Shown here piece after piece: positions 35,184 through 43,656 of a DNA stretch of 64,000 nt. How positions within the stretch are numbered: position 1 is the first letter of the stretch; each line of letters starts with the position of its first letter. The position numbers and the translations under genes were made by a program. This DNA is from Acidimicrobiales bacterium (GTDB lineage: Bacteria; Actinomycetota; Acidimicrobiia; Acidimicrobiales; SZUA-35). The stretch covers positions 372,001 to 436,000 of the forward strand of contig JANQPB010000044.1 of assembly GCA_028285495.1 (NCBI GenBank), written 5' to 3'. A model generated the notes under the pieces. That model did not search any database. It was not told where the DNA came from and saw only the letters and a list, made by a program, of their open reading frames with translations.

Positions 35184-35873
35184 TCAGCTGCGGTGGTACT
35201 GCCAGCCGCGGTCGACCATCACGAGACGGTGGCGGGGACCGTCGACCTCGGCGTCGCCTCCGTCGTAGGCCACGTCGCCGGCCCAGGCGATGGTCATCGG
35301 CTCCCTGGCGATTGGGCGGGTGCGGAACTCCTCGGGCTCCTGGCCCGCAGCCCACGTCATCGCCGATGCGACGGTGTCGTGGCCGCCGAGCTGGGTGAGC
35401 GTGATCCAGGTCGGCGGGACGAGCTCGATCCTGCCGTCGGCGTGGTCGGCGAGCGCAGACGCCGGCCGGTACCACCGGTCCTCGTGGATCTCGCCATGGT
35501 CGATGGCGACGTCGCCGGCCGGGGCGGTCGTGGCGAAGAACCAGGTGGAGAATCGCCGCCGCGGCCCGCGGGTCGGGGCGGCCGGCATCTTGGGTGGCAC
35601 CCAGTACGACCACGTCTCCAACCGGTCGCCGTCGATGGCCAGACCGGTCTCCTCGTCGACCTCCCGGACCGCAGCCAGGCGGGCCGAGGCCAGGCCGTCG
35701 CCGGGGATCAGCTCATCGTCGTCGACCCGGCCACCGGGGAACACCCAGGCCCCACCGAAGGCGATCTTCGAGTTGCGGCGCAGCATGAGGACCTCGAGGC
35801 CACCGCCGTCGGGACCGTCCCGCAGCAACAGCACGGTGGCGGCGGGAATCAGCTCGGGGTCGTCCTCGATCAC
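35184..35873 (-). CDS. Nudix hydrolase
   Basis: 229 residues from GTG 35873. An upstream GTG at 35882 overlaps a TACCGT box (35881-35886), so the later one is preferred as a leaderless start. Nudix box split by an insert: G-G-R-V-D-D-D-E, then A-A-V-R-E-V-D-E-E-T-G-L with the catalytic R-E-x-x-E-E. The long insert and the W-V-F-P-G-G lead are those of NUDT7/NUDT19-type enzymes that cleave CoA and acyl-CoA diphosphates. This would suit a fatty-acyl-CoA-rich metabolism, but the substrate is inferred only. Confidence 0.88.
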   Translation of the reverse strand: MIEDDPELIPAATVLLLRDGPDGGGLEVLMLRRNSKIAFGGAWVFPGGRVDDDELIPGDGLASARLAAVREVDEETGLAIDGDRLETWSYWVPPKMPAAPTRGPRRRFSTWFFATTAPAGDVAIDHGEIHEDRWYRPASALADHADGRIELVPPTWITLTQLGGHDTVASAMTWAAGQEPEEFRTRPIAREPMTIAWAGDVAYDGGDAEVDGPRHRLVMVDRGWQYHRS

Positions 35874-35880
35874 GGATGAC

Positions 35881-35886
35881 ACGGTA
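35881..35886 (-). promoter_or_regulatory. -10 box (TACCGT) of leaderless Nudix gene
   Basis: TACCGT on the minus strand, seven bases before the GTG at 35873. Confidence 0.45.
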
Positions 35887-36061
35887 CCCGGGGCCCGCCG
35901 GGCGGTCAGGTTCGTCGCGGTCGACCGGCCCGGGTTGCCGCCGCGGTGGCCGCCGCCGGGGGCGCGGGACGTGCGGCCGAATCGAGCTCCAGGGGACCCC
36001 GGTCGAGCGAGCGAGGTCGCCGACCGGCGAGCCCGTGACGAACCTGCTCCGCAGGTTCGAC

Positions 36062-36268
36062 TCAGCCGAGGAGGCTGGCGATGGCCCAGATGGACACGGT
36101 CGTACCGATGGCGATCTGGATCAGCGAGCGGCCGAGCGGCGGGCGGGCGAGCTCGCCATCGGGGACGTCGGTCCGGGGCCGAGCCATGGCGGCGAGCGTG
36201 CCGAGGGCAAGGGCACCGCCGATGGCCAGCGTCAGCATCGGCAGCAGGTCGTCTCCGAGGAAGTTCAC
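36062..36268 (-). CDS. Small two-helix membrane protein
   Basis: 68 residues from a GTG at 36268 with CGGAGA upstream; longer in-frame starts (up to 36394) exist but the added residues look random. Two hydrophobic helices (L-L-P-M-L-T-L-A-I-G-G-A-L and I-Q-I-A-I-G-T-T-V-S-I-W-A) flank a polar loop R-P-R-T-D-V-P-D-G-E-L-A-R-P-P. No function recognised. It follows dnaB on the same strand, separated by 301 bases rich in hairpins. Confidence 0.6.
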   Translation of the reverse strand: MNFLGDDLLPMLTLAIGGALALGTLAAMARPRTDVPDGELARPPLGRSLIQIAIGTTVSIWAIASLLG

Positions 36269-36323
36269 GGGTCTCCGGATTTCTCGCTCAAGAATTCGGG
36301 GGGTCGGGACGATGCTAGTGACA

Positions 36324-36479
36324 CCGGTGGTCATCACCCCCACCGGGACGGGGAAGTCGAGTGGGAGGCGTCTCTCCTCCACACGCATCGCCACGGTACC
36401 CTCGGGTGCCGACGCCCGGCGCCTTCCGCTCGCTCCCCATCAAGCCCCGGCCTCCGGTCGGGGCTTGGTCGTTTCCGAC
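36324..36479 (-). other. Hairpin-rich intergenic region (possible structured RNA)
   Basis: The 301-base gap between dnaB and the small membrane protein holds five consecutive dyads: 36324-36330/36340-36346 (7 bp), 36361-36368/36376-36382 (7 bp, one bulge), 36395-36400/36405-36410 (6 bp with one wobble, tetraloop), 36441-36452/36456-36467 (12 bp with one wobble, 3-base loop) and 36468-36471/36476-36479 (4 bp). On the minus strand the last has a GAAA (GNRA) loop, so a minus-strand RNA leader is more likely. No known riboswitch, tRNA, tmRNA, RNase P or SRP RNA signature was recognised. The 12-bp stem is followed on the plus strand by GTCGTTT, so a plus-strand terminator is an alternative. Confidence 0.45.
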
Positions 36480-36569
36480 GGGGCACGATCGGGTTGCCGC
36501 GGTCGGGCCCGTGGCCCGAACCAACGGCCTCGGCGGTGCTGGCCCGGCCGACGGTCAGCGGTCAGGGCG

Positions 36570-37973
36570 CTAGAAGTCCTCGGGTGGGGGCGCCGAGCCG
36601 GACGGCTCCGCCGGCGGGCCGGACGGGACCGAGCGGGCCATGTTGTCGAACCGGGTGTACTGGCCCCGGAACGCGAGCTTGGCCTTGCCGGTCGGGCCGT
36701 TCCGGTGCTTGGCCACGATCACCTCGGCGACGCCGCGATCGGGCGACTGGTCGTCGTAGACCTCGTCCCGGTAGAGGAACATGACGACGTCGGCATCCTG
36801 CTCGAGCGAACCCGATTCGCGGAGGTCGGACAGCATCGGGCGCTTGTCGACCCGCTGCTCCAACTGGCGGTTGAGCTGGGCCAGGGCCACGACGGGGGCC
36901 TCGAGCTCGCGGGCCAGGATCTTGAGGTTCCGGGAGATCTCCGACACCTCGACCTGGCGGGACTCGGCGTTGGAGCGCCCGGTCATCAGCTGGATGTAGT
37001 CGACGACCACCATCCCGAGGTCACCGACCCGGCTCTTGAGCCGGCGGGCCTTGGCCCGGATCTCCATGACCGAGGTGTGCGGGTTGTCGTCGATGTAGAT
37101 CGGGGCCTCGGCCAGCCGACCGACGGCGTGGCTGATGCGGTTCCACTCCGGCTCCTCGATCCGCCCGGTCTTCACCCGGCTCGAATCGACAAGCGCCTCG
37201 GAGCAGAGGATCCGCTGCGACAACTCGAGCTGGCTCATCTCGAGCGAGAAGAACAGCACCGGCTTCTGGTCGGCCATCGCTGCGTTGGCGGTCATGCCGA
37301 GGGCGAACGCCGTCTTGCCCATGGCCGGCCTGGCGCCGACGACGTAGAGCGCGTTCGGTTGGAGGCCGGCGAGCAGCTCGTCGAGGTCGAGGTAGCCGGT
37401 GCTCGTTCCGGTGATCGCCTCGCCCCGCTCGTAGAGCATCTCGAGCCGATCGAGATTGGCCGACAGCAGATCCTTGATCTGGGCCGTTGTGTTGGTGACC
37501 CGGCGCTGGGCCACCTCGAACATGCGGGCCTCGGCCTCGTCGATCGCCTTGATGACGTCGTCGGGGACGCCGTAGGCGAGCTCGGCGATCTCGTTGCTGA
37601 CCGTGATCAGCCGCCGCAGCAGCGCGTGCTCTTCGACGATCTTGGCGTAGTGGGCGGCGTTGCTGATCGCCGGTGTCGACGCCTGGAGATCGAGCAGCAG
37701 CGCCGGGCCGCCGATCTCCTCGAGCAGGTTGGCCCGCTGCAGCTCCTCGGCCACGGTGACCACATCGACCGGTTGGCCGGCGCCGTAGAGGCCCATGATG
37801 GCGTCGTACAGATGGCCGTGGGCCGGCTTGTAGAAGTGGTCCGGGTCGAGGGTCTCGACGACCTCGGCGATCGCCTCACGCGACAGCAGCATCGCCCCGA
37901 GCACCGACTCCTCGGCCCGCAGGTTGCTCGGGGGGACCCGGGTCGGGGTCACGGGGCGCGGGGCGTCGGACAT
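36570..37973 (-). CDS. dnaB: Replicative DNA helicase DnaB
   Basis: 467 residues, ATG 37973. N-terminal domain with L-R-A-E-E-S-V-L-G-A-M-L-L; RecA-like C-terminal ATPase with Walker A G-A-R-P-A-M-G-K-T, F-F-S-L-E-M-S and V-V-V-D-Y-I-Q-L-M, then L-S-D-L-R-E-S-G-S-L-E-Q-D-A-D. Length is normal and there is no intein, although actinobacterial DnaB often carries one at the Walker A site. Unwinds DNA at the fork as a hexamer. It ends the rpsF-ssb-rpsR-rplI-dnaB group but is set off by a 251-base gap containing DnaA-box-like sites. Confidence 0.98.
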   Translation of the reverse strand: MSDAPRPVTPTRVPPSNLRAEESVLGAMLLSREAIAEVVETLDPDHFYKPAHGHLYDAIMGLYGAGQPVDVVTVAEELQRANLLEEIGGPALLLDLQASTPAISNAAHYAKIVEEHALLRRLITVSNEIAELAYGVPDDVIKAIDEAEARMFEVAQRRVTNTTAQIKDLLSANLDRLEMLYERGEAITGTSTGYLDLDELLAGLQPNALYVVGARPAMGKTAFALGMTANAAMADQKPVLFFSLEMSQLELSQRILCSEALVDSSRVKTGRIEEPEWNRISHAVGRLAEAPIYIDDNPHTSVMEIRAKARRLKSRVGDLGMVVVDYIQLMTGRSNAESRQVEVSEISRNLKILARELEAPVVALAQLNRQLEQRVDKRPMLSDLRESGSLEQDADVVMFLYRDEVYDDQSPDRGVAEVIVAKHRNGPTGKAKLAFRGQYTRFDNMARSVPSGPPAEPSGSAPPPEDF

Positions 37974-37997
37974 CAGGTCATCCTGGTCGGACCGGGC

Positions 37998-38142
37998 TGT
38001 GGATCGCTAGACGCCAAACCTGTTGGCAACCTGTGCATTGCTCCTCCCGGGCGGTGGACAACGGCGTTGTCCACAGGACGACGGCGATCTGTGGACAACA
38101 TCGGGACCGGCCGGCTCAGTCCTGTGGATGATCGGTGGATAG
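37998..38142. promoter_or_regulatory. Cluster of DnaA-box-like sites upstream of dnaB
   Basis: Two perfect actinobacterial DnaA boxes (TTGTCCACA at 38067-38075; its complement at 38090-38098), plus one 8/9 match at 38053-38061 and weaker copies at 37998-38006, 38123-38131 and 38134-38142. The 38053 and 38067 boxes form a perfect inverted repeat GTGGACAAC-GGC-GTTGTCCAC. This lies between rplI and dnaB, where dnaA-dnaN is absent, so it is more likely control of dnaB or DnaA titration than the main origin. Confidence 0.7.
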
Positions 38143-38224
38143 TGGTGGAGACCAGCGAGTATCGGCGCGACGAACCGCACGGCTCGCGCCGCTCGATCCG
38201 CCAGCTGCGAGTGGTCGGTCCGCG

Positions 38225-38671
38225 TCAGGCGGCGACGACGGTGACCATCATCGGGAACTCGACCTCGGCGTGGGCCTTCACCGTCACGGTGTGGGCGCCG
38301 ACGCTGCGGATCGACTCGTCGAGCTCGATCATCTTGCGATCGAGCTCGACCCCGGTCTGGTCCTGGATGGCGGCGGCCAGGTCGGCCGACGTCACCGAGC
38401 CGAAGAGCTTGCCCTCGGACCCGGCCCGGGCCGAGACCTCGATCGGGCGGGAGACGAGCACCTTGGCGATCTCCTCGGCCGCCTCGCGCTCCTTGGCGTT
38501 GCGCATCTGCCACGTCCGCTTCATGGCCGAGGCCTGGGCCTCGACCCCGGCGCTGGCCTGCTGGGCCAGGCCCTTCGGGATCAGCGAGTTGCGGGCGTAG
38601 CCATCGGCCACCTCGACCAGGTCACCCCGGTTGCCGAGGCCGGGAACGGTCTCGTGCAGGACGATGCGCAT
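38225..38671 (-). CDS. rplI: 50S ribosomal protein L9
   Basis: 148 residues, usual length, ATG 38671. The N-terminal signature L-G-N-R-G-D-L-V-E-V-A-D-G-Y-A-R-N is the L9 rRNA-binding domain, followed by the long connecting helix and a C-terminal domain. It is one base downstream of rpsR. Binds 23S rRNA domain V near the L1 stalk. Confidence 0.98.
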   Translation of the reverse strand: MRIVLHETVPGLGNRGDLVEVADGYARNSLIPKGLAQQASAGVEAQASAMKRTWQMRNAKEREAAEEIAKVLVSRPIEVSARAGSEGKLFGSVTSADLAAAIQDQTGVELDRKMIELDESIRSVGAHTVTVKAHAEVEFPMMVTVVAA

Positions 38672-38672
38672 C

Positions 38673-39131
38673 TCAGGCCTCCGCCATGCTCTCGTCGGTC
38701 GTCACCTCGACGCCCTCGACCTGTGCGGCTTCCTCGGCCGGCGACTCGGCCGCCCGGTCGCGCCCCTCACCCGGCCGGCCGTCACTGCGATCGCCGCGAT
38801 CGCCGCGGTCACCCCGGTCGCCGCGACCCTCGCCCCGCTCGTCCCGGCGGCCGCCGCGACGCTGGGTGGTGACCCGGCTGGTGTACGGCAGCAGGCCCAT
38901 CTCGCGGGCGTTCTTGACCGCCCGGGCGATCTCCCGCTGCTGCTGGGAGTCGTTGCCGGTCACCCGTCGCGACCGGATCTTGGCCCGGTCGGACATGAAC
39001 CGCTTGAGCATGTCGACGTCTTTGTAGTCGACGTAGGTGACGCCCTCGGTGACGAGGGGGCTGATCTTCTTCTTGCCCTTTCGCCCGATCGGCTTGGGCT
39101 TGGTGCGCTTACGCGAGCTCGACTTCGCCAT
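38673..39131 (-). CDS. rpsR: 30S ribosomal protein S18 with long C-terminal extension
   Basis: 152 residues; S18 is normally 70-90. Residues 1-92 hold the fold (Y-V-D-Y-K-D-V-D-M-L-K-R-F, I-R-S-R-R-V-T-G, Q-R-E-I-A-R-A-V-K-N-A-R, L-L-P-Y). The rest is an added tail: G-D-R repeats, then an Ala/Glu-rich acidic end. No frameshift is visible; the stop is followed by a one-base gap before rplI, so the tail is probably real. ATG overlaps the ssb stop by one base (TAATG). The DNA encoding the G-D-R repeats is itself repetitive. Confidence 0.95.
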   Translation of the reverse strand: MAKSSSRKRTKPKPIGRKGKKKISPLVTEGVTYVDYKDVDMLKRFMSDRAKIRSRRVTGNDSQQQREIARAVKNAREMGLLPYTSRVTTQRRGGRRDERGEGRGDRGDRGDRGDRSDGRPGEGRDRAAESPAEEAAQVEGVEVTTDESMAEA

Positions 39132-39595
39132 TAGAACGGCTCCTCATCGGGGTTGTACGGGGGGGCGCTCCCGGCCGGGGAGCCTCCGGGGCGGGGACCA
39201 CCGCCACCGCCGCCGCCGCCGCTGCCGGTGGGGCGTTCGTTTCGCATCACCTCGGCCGTGGCCCAGCGGAGGCTGACGGCCACGTCGTCGGCGACGATCT
39301 CGACCTTGGAGCGCTTCTCGCCCTCCTGGGTCTCCCAGCTGCGCTGGTCGAGGCGGCCGGCGACGGTCACCCGCGTGCCCTTGGCCACGGACTCGGCCAC
39401 GTTCTCGGCCAGCTGGGCCCAGCAGGTGATGTCGAAGAAGGAGACCGCCTCCTCCCACTCCTGTGTCTGCCGGTTCTGCCACCGTCGGTTGACGGCGATG
39501 CCGAAGCTGGCGACGGCCTGTCCGGATGGGGTGAACCGGAGCTCCGGTTCACGGGTTGCGTTGCCGGTGACGGTCACCGTGTTGTCGATTGCCAT
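39131..39595 (-). CDS. ssb: Single-stranded DNA-binding protein
   Basis: 154 residues. OB-fold with N-T-V-T-V-T-G-N, E-P-E-L-R-F-T-P-S-G, F-F-D-I-T-C-W-A-Q-L-A-E-N and R-S-W-E-T. A Gly/Pro-rich linker (eight Gly in a row) leads to the acidic tip D-E-E-P-F that recruits replication and repair proteins. It sits 13 bases after rpsF and overlaps rpsR by one base in the usual order. Confidence 0.98.
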   Translation of the reverse strand: MAIDNTVTVTGNATREPELRFTPSGQAVASFGIAVNRRWQNRQTQEWEEAVSFFDITCWAQLAENVAESVAKGTRVTVAGRLDQRSWETQEGEKRSKVEIVADDVAVSLRWATAEVMRNERPTGSGGGGGGGGPRPGGSPAGSAPPYNPDEEPF

Positions 39596-39608
39596 GGGTC
39601 AGTCCCTC

Positions 39609-39932
39609 TCAGGCGCTGGCGCCGGCCAGGCCACGACGATGAGCCTCGTCGAGCGGCAGGCGCACGATCTTGTGGCGGATCACTTCATCCGCGAGCCGCA
39701 GAACGCGATCGAGCTCGTTCAGCGCGTTGGGAGCCAGGAACTCCAAGACGACGTAGAAGCCTCGATTGGCCTTGTTGATCTCGTAGGCGAACTCGCGCAC
39801 GCCCCACTTGTCGAGCTTCTCGAGCGTGGCGCCCGCATCCTTGGCCATGGCTTCGAGTCGGTTGACGAAGGTCTGGATCGACGACTCGTCGGTGTCTTCG
39901 GTGAAGATCACCATGATCTCGTATGCCCTCAC
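39609..39932 (-). CDS. rpsF: 30S ribosomal protein S6
   Basis: 107 residues from GTG 39932, with GGGAGGT about seven bases upstream; upstream in-frame codons are non-conserved. S6 pattern M-R-A-Y-E-I-M-V-I-F, then K-W-G-V-R-E-F-A-Y-E-I-N-K and G-F-Y-V-V-L-E-F. Partner of S18 on the 30S platform, here in the same operon. Confidence 0.97.
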   Translation of the reverse strand: MRAYEIMVIFTEDTDESSIQTFVNRLEAMAKDAGATLEKLDKWGVREFAYEINKANRGFYVVLEFLAPNALNELDRVLRLADEVIRHKIVRLPLDEAHRRGLAGASA

Positions 39933-40219
39933 GGGGGGATACCTCCCTGTGGACCCGGGTTGTCGCCCGGGGCTCCCGACCATCGGGAGCAGGGTGCCGG
40001 CCGGCGGCTGCCGTCCGGTTGTCGGCCGTCCGGGTTGACCGGGTGGCCGGGGTTTGGTGCCGGGGCGCACGGACGGACCGGCACATGACACCGCCAACCA
40101 ACCGTATCGGCCACACCTGGAATCGCCACGCCCCCGAACCTAGCCAGGGGGTGTGACGCTGAAGGACGGCGAGCCGGCCTCGGCGCCCGGTCGCTCAGCC
40201 GGCCTCGGCGCCCGGCCGG

Positions 40220-42994
40220 TCAGCCGTCGCCGGTCGGCGGAGCCGCATCCTGACCGCCACCCTGGTCGCCGCCGCCCTGACCACCACCCTGACCACCGCC
40301 CTGGTCCGGCATCGAGCCCTGGTCCGGCGTCGGGTTGCCGCCGGGCGCCGGGATCGTGGTCTCGATCGGGTTGCCGTCGAGGTCGATCGGGATGCACGGG
40401 TCGGTCGCCGGCGGCGCCGTCTGGGGCACCGTGGTCGGCGTCGGCTGGGTCGGCTGCGGCTGGTTGTTGTTGAACGGGAACAGCCGCAGCGACCGTGCGT
40501 AGCCCGAGCCCCTGGCGCCATCGCCGACCAGCCCGTAGCCGACCGCCCCGAGCGCCGACTCGTCGTCCGGCGGCGCCGCGTCCGGAGCCTCGGTCGTGGT
40601 CGTCGACTGGGTGTCGGGCGGCTGGGTCGTGGTCGTGTCCTGGGACGAGGTGGTCGTCGACGAGTCGGGCGGCGCCGACGACGTGGTGGCGTTCGGGTCG
40701 GTGGTGTCGGTCGTGTCGGTCGACGAGGTGGCGCTCGGGTCGGTCGTCGTGGTCTGGGCCGCCACCAGCGCCGGGTCGGGCTCGGCGCAGTGCAGGAGGG
40801 TGGTCAGCAGCTCGAGGCCCTGCACGCTCTGGGCGTCGGACGGCCCCTCGGTCGGCAGCTCGTCGCACGGCGGCAGCCCGGCCAGGGCCCCCATCGTGAA
40901 GTCGTGCCACAGCTCGGCCGGGATCTCGCCTCCGGTGATGTCGCCATTGCCCCTCGAGTTGTTGTACTCCTCGGTGCCGAACAGCTCGGCCATCGTCGGC
41001 CACTCGACCTCGTTCTCGACGTTCTCGGCGTCGTTCATGAACCGGGTCGGCTGGTCGGCCTGCCCCGGATACCCGACCCACACCGAGGTGGTCAGCCCAC
41101 AGGTGAAGCCGGTGTACCACGCGTGCTGGTTCCGCTGGGTGGTCCCGGTCTTGCCGGCCGAAGGGCGGAGGGTCTCGTCCGGGAGGATGAGACGGGCCCG
41201 GCGCCCGGTCCCGCCGGTCACCACCCGCTCCATCGCACCGATCACCTGGCGTGCCACCGAGGGGTTGAGCGCCTGCTCGCCCTGGCGGTTCGGGCTGGAC
41301 CCCCCGTCGCAGCTGTCGGTCGGGTACCAGCAGAGCACGTTGCCGTCGGCATCCTCGATCCGCTGGATGAAGATCGGGTCGAGGCGGACGCCCTGGCGGG
41401 CGATGTTGGCGAACGAGCCGGCCATCTCGAGCGGCGACACCGCGTTGCCGCCGAGCACGGTCGACGGGCAGTCGAGCATCTCCGAGGTGATCCCCAGGTC
41501 CTGCGCCATCTGCACCATCTGCGTGGCGCCGATGTCGAACATGATCTGGGCGAACACCGTGTTCGTCGACGAGGCCGTCGCCTGGTACACGGTCCGGTGG
41601 GTCTCCACCGCCGGGTTGTTGCTGACCCCGCCGCGCACCTTCCAGTTGGCGCACTTGCCCTCGGCGTCCTGGGGGTACTCGATCGTGAACGGCGCCTCGT
41701 AGTAGGACTCGGGCGAGAAGCCCTGGTCGATGAACTCGGCCAGGGCGAAGACCTTCATCTGCGACCCGGCCTCGAAGCCGGAGCCGCCGCCCCGGGTGCC
41801 CATGGCCAGGTTGACCTGGCTGGTGTCCCAGTCGGCGCCGCCCATCATGGCGACGACCTCGCCCTCGTTGTTGACCGCCACCAGCGAGCCGAGCGGCATG
41901 AACGGGTTCCGGGGGTCGAGCTTCGAGGTGACCGTCTGGTAAGCCAGGCGCTGCAGGTCGGGATCGAGGGTGGTGTAGACCCGGAGGCTCTCGGTGAAGT
42001 ACTGCCCGTTCGGGAACAGCTGGTCGAGCTGGCGGCGGACGGCGGCGATGAAGTACTCGCTGCCGTACTGGCTGCCCTTGACCTCGCCGATACCGACCTC
42101 GGTGACCGGCGGCGGCTGCAGCGTGCCCCAGGGGTCGGCGGCGGCCTGGAGCTGCTGGTCGACGGTGATGTACCCCTCCTCGGCCATCAGGCCGAGGGTG
42201 ACCGAGCGGCGACGCTCGGCCTCGACGATGTCCTCGGAGGCGTCGGCCCGGCTCGGATTCCGCAGCAGGCCGGCCAGGTAGGCCGCCTCGGGCAGGTCGA
42301 TCTCGCCGACGTCCTTGTCGAAGTAGATGCGGGAGGCGGCCTGCACGCCGTAGACGCCGCGGCCGAAGTAGGCCCGGTTGAGGTAGCGCTCGAGGATGAG
42401 CTGCTTGGCCGCCTCGGTGGTGCCGAGCTCCTCGGTCAGCTCCTGCTCGAGCTTCATGGCCCGGACGATCTCGCGGGCCTTTCGGGTGATCTGGTCGGCG
42501 TCGTCCTGGGTGGCGAGCTTGATGTACTGCTGGGTGATGGTCGAGCCGCCCTGGAGGCTGCCCCCACCATCGGTCAGCTCGCGCTTGCCCACCTGGTAGG
42601 CGGCCCGGAGCAGACCGCCCGGATCGACGCCGCGATGCTGGAAGAAGCTCTTGTCCTCGGTGGCCACCACGGCCTGGACGACGACCTCGGGGATCTCGGC
42701 GTAGTCGATGACGACCCGATCCTCGCCCTCGGCCGCCAGCTCGTTCGCCGCGTTCTCGGGGCCGCAGTCACGCAGGACCTCGCCGGTGCAGATGTAGGTG
42801 GTCTCGATCAGCTCGTCGAAGTTGTCCTCGGTCAGCTCGACCTGGCTGGCGAAGGCCCACACGCCGCCGAAGGCGACGGCCATGACGACGGCGACGACGA
42901 AGAAGAACCGGCGGAAGCGCCAGAACGGGTTGCGCCGCCGGTTCCGGGGCGGGACGGGCCCCGAAAGCGGGCCGGGAGGGGGTTGGACATGCAC
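40220..42994 (-). CDS. ponA: Class A penicillin-binding protein (transglycosylase/transpeptidase)
   Basis: 924 residues. Cytoplasmic Pro/Arg-rich start, membrane helix at about 28-50, GT51 domain with catalytic E113 (A-T-E-D-K-S-F-F) and G-G-S-T-I-T-Q-Q, then the transpeptidase with S411-x-x-K414, S476-T-N478 and K615-T-G617. It makes and cross-links peptidoglycan outside the membrane. From about residue 715 the tail is Thr/Ser/Pro/Asp-rich and ends in Gly/Gln-Gly repeats; that is ~200 residues beyond the catalytic core with no PASTA domain visible. 287 bases separate it from rpsF. Confidence 0.96.
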   Translation of the reverse strand: MHVQPPPGPLSGPVPPRNRRRNPFWRFRRFFFVVAVVMAVAFGGVWAFASQVELTEDNFDELIETTYICTGEVLRDCGPENAANELAAEGEDRVVIDYAEIPEVVVQAVVATEDKSFFQHRGVDPGGLLRAAYQVGKRELTDGGGSLQGGSTITQQYIKLATQDDADQITRKAREIVRAMKLEQELTEELGTTEAAKQLILERYLNRAYFGRGVYGVQAASRIYFDKDVGEIDLPEAAYLAGLLRNPSRADASEDIVEAERRRSVTLGLMAEEGYITVDQQLQAAADPWGTLQPPPVTEVGIGEVKGSQYGSEYFIAAVRRQLDQLFPNGQYFTESLRVYTTLDPDLQRLAYQTVTSKLDPRNPFMPLGSLVAVNNEGEVVAMMGGADWDTSQVNLAMGTRGGGSGFEAGSQMKVFALAEFIDQGFSPESYYEAPFTIEYPQDAEGKCANWKVRGGVSNNPAVETHRTVYQATASSTNTVFAQIMFDIGATQMVQMAQDLGITSEMLDCPSTVLGGNAVSPLEMAGSFANIARQGVRLDPIFIQRIEDADGNVLCWYPTDSCDGGSSPNRQGEQALNPSVARQVIGAMERVVTGGTGRRARLILPDETLRPSAGKTGTTQRNQHAWYTGFTCGLTTSVWVGYPGQADQPTRFMNDAENVENEVEWPTMAELFGTEEYNNSRGNGDITGGEIPAELWHDFTMGALAGLPPCDELPTEGPSDAQSVQGLELLTTLLHCAEPDPALVAAQTTTTDPSATSSTDTTDTTDPNATTSSAPPDSSTTTSSQDTTTTQPPDTQSTTTTEAPDAAPPDDESALGAVGYGLVGDGARGSGYARSLRLFPFNNNQPQPTQPTPTTVPQTAPPATDPCIPIDLDGNPIETTIPAPGGNPTPDQGSMPDQGGGQGGGQGGGDQGGGQDAAPPTGDG

Positions 42995-43125
42995 GATTCG
43001 TACAGCTCCAGCGAGGGGATGTTCGGCACCGGCGGGCGAGCACCGATCTGCGAGACCTACCAGCCTACGGTCGACCCGGGTGGGTGGGGCCGCACCCCGC
43101 CCGTTGCCGCGCCACCAGCTACCCG

Positions 43126-43539
43126 CTAGCGGCGCGCCGGGATCCCGTAGGACTCACGCAGATGGTTCCACCAGCACGATGTACACACTTCTACCAGGTA
43201 ACAGGTGGCCGGTTTACCGCGGGTCCGCAGTTTTTGCATCTCGGCCAGGCTGGCCACCACCCGACCGGCCCTCGGCAGCCCGGGTCCGAAGGCGAAGGCG
43301 ACGGTGACCAGGTCGTCGCCGTCGCAGATGGGGCACGGCTCGTTTGCCGGGATGCCACAGGAGTGGGCGACGCGCCGCAGCTCGGGCTGGGCGTCGCACA
43401 CCTCCTCGTCGGTCCGGTGACCGCGGGCGTGGGCCTCGACGAGCCGCTGACGGGCCAGCCGGTAGCTGACGACGCCGGGCGCGGCGTCGGACCGACCACC
43501 TGGTCGGGTCCTGGCCGAGCGGCTCGGTTCTCCAGTCAC
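43126..43539 (-). CDS. DUF5318 family protein (zinc-ribbon-like)
   Basis: 137 residues from GTG 43539, with GGAG upstream and a TACCCT box nearby. Y-R-L-A-R-Q-R-L, E-V-C-D-A-Q-P-E-L-R-R-V-A, C-P-I-C and the C-terminal V-E-V-C-T-S-C-W-W-N-H-L match the actinobacterial DUF5318 family. Two C-x-x-C pairs suggest one structural zinc. Function unknown; in many actinobacteria it sits next to the class A PBP gene, as here. Confidence 0.85.
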   Translation of the reverse strand: MTGEPSRSARTRPGGRSDAAPGVVSYRLARQRLVEAHARGHRTDEEVCDAQPELRRVAHSCGIPANEPCPICDGDDLVTVAFAFGPGLPRAGRVVASLAEMQKLRTRGKPATCYLVEVCTSCWWNHLRESYGIPARR

Positions 43540-43547
43540 AGCACTCC

Positions 43548-43553
43548 AGGGTA
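43548..43553 (-). promoter_or_regulatory. -10 box (TACCCT) upstream of DUF5318 gene
   Basis: TACCCT on the minus strand, eight bases before GTG 43539; the leader would be nearly absent. Confidence 0.4.
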
Positions 43554-43656
43554 GCGAACGGTGGCCCGGCGGGTCCTGTCGACCCGATCGCGGGACCGGC
43601 CCCGCCACCCCGGCTCGCTGGTGACCGCAGCCGCTCGCCCCATCGCGAGCGAGCGC

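Noticed and set aside
36441..36479. Intrinsic terminator of dnaB
   Set aside because: On the dnaB strand the 12-bp stem is not followed by a T-run; orientation and role are unclear, so it was listed as structured intergenic DNA.
37974..38224. Chromosomal origin oriC
   Set aside because: DnaA boxes are present but dnaA, dnaN and an AT-rich unwinding element are not; regulation or titration is more likely.
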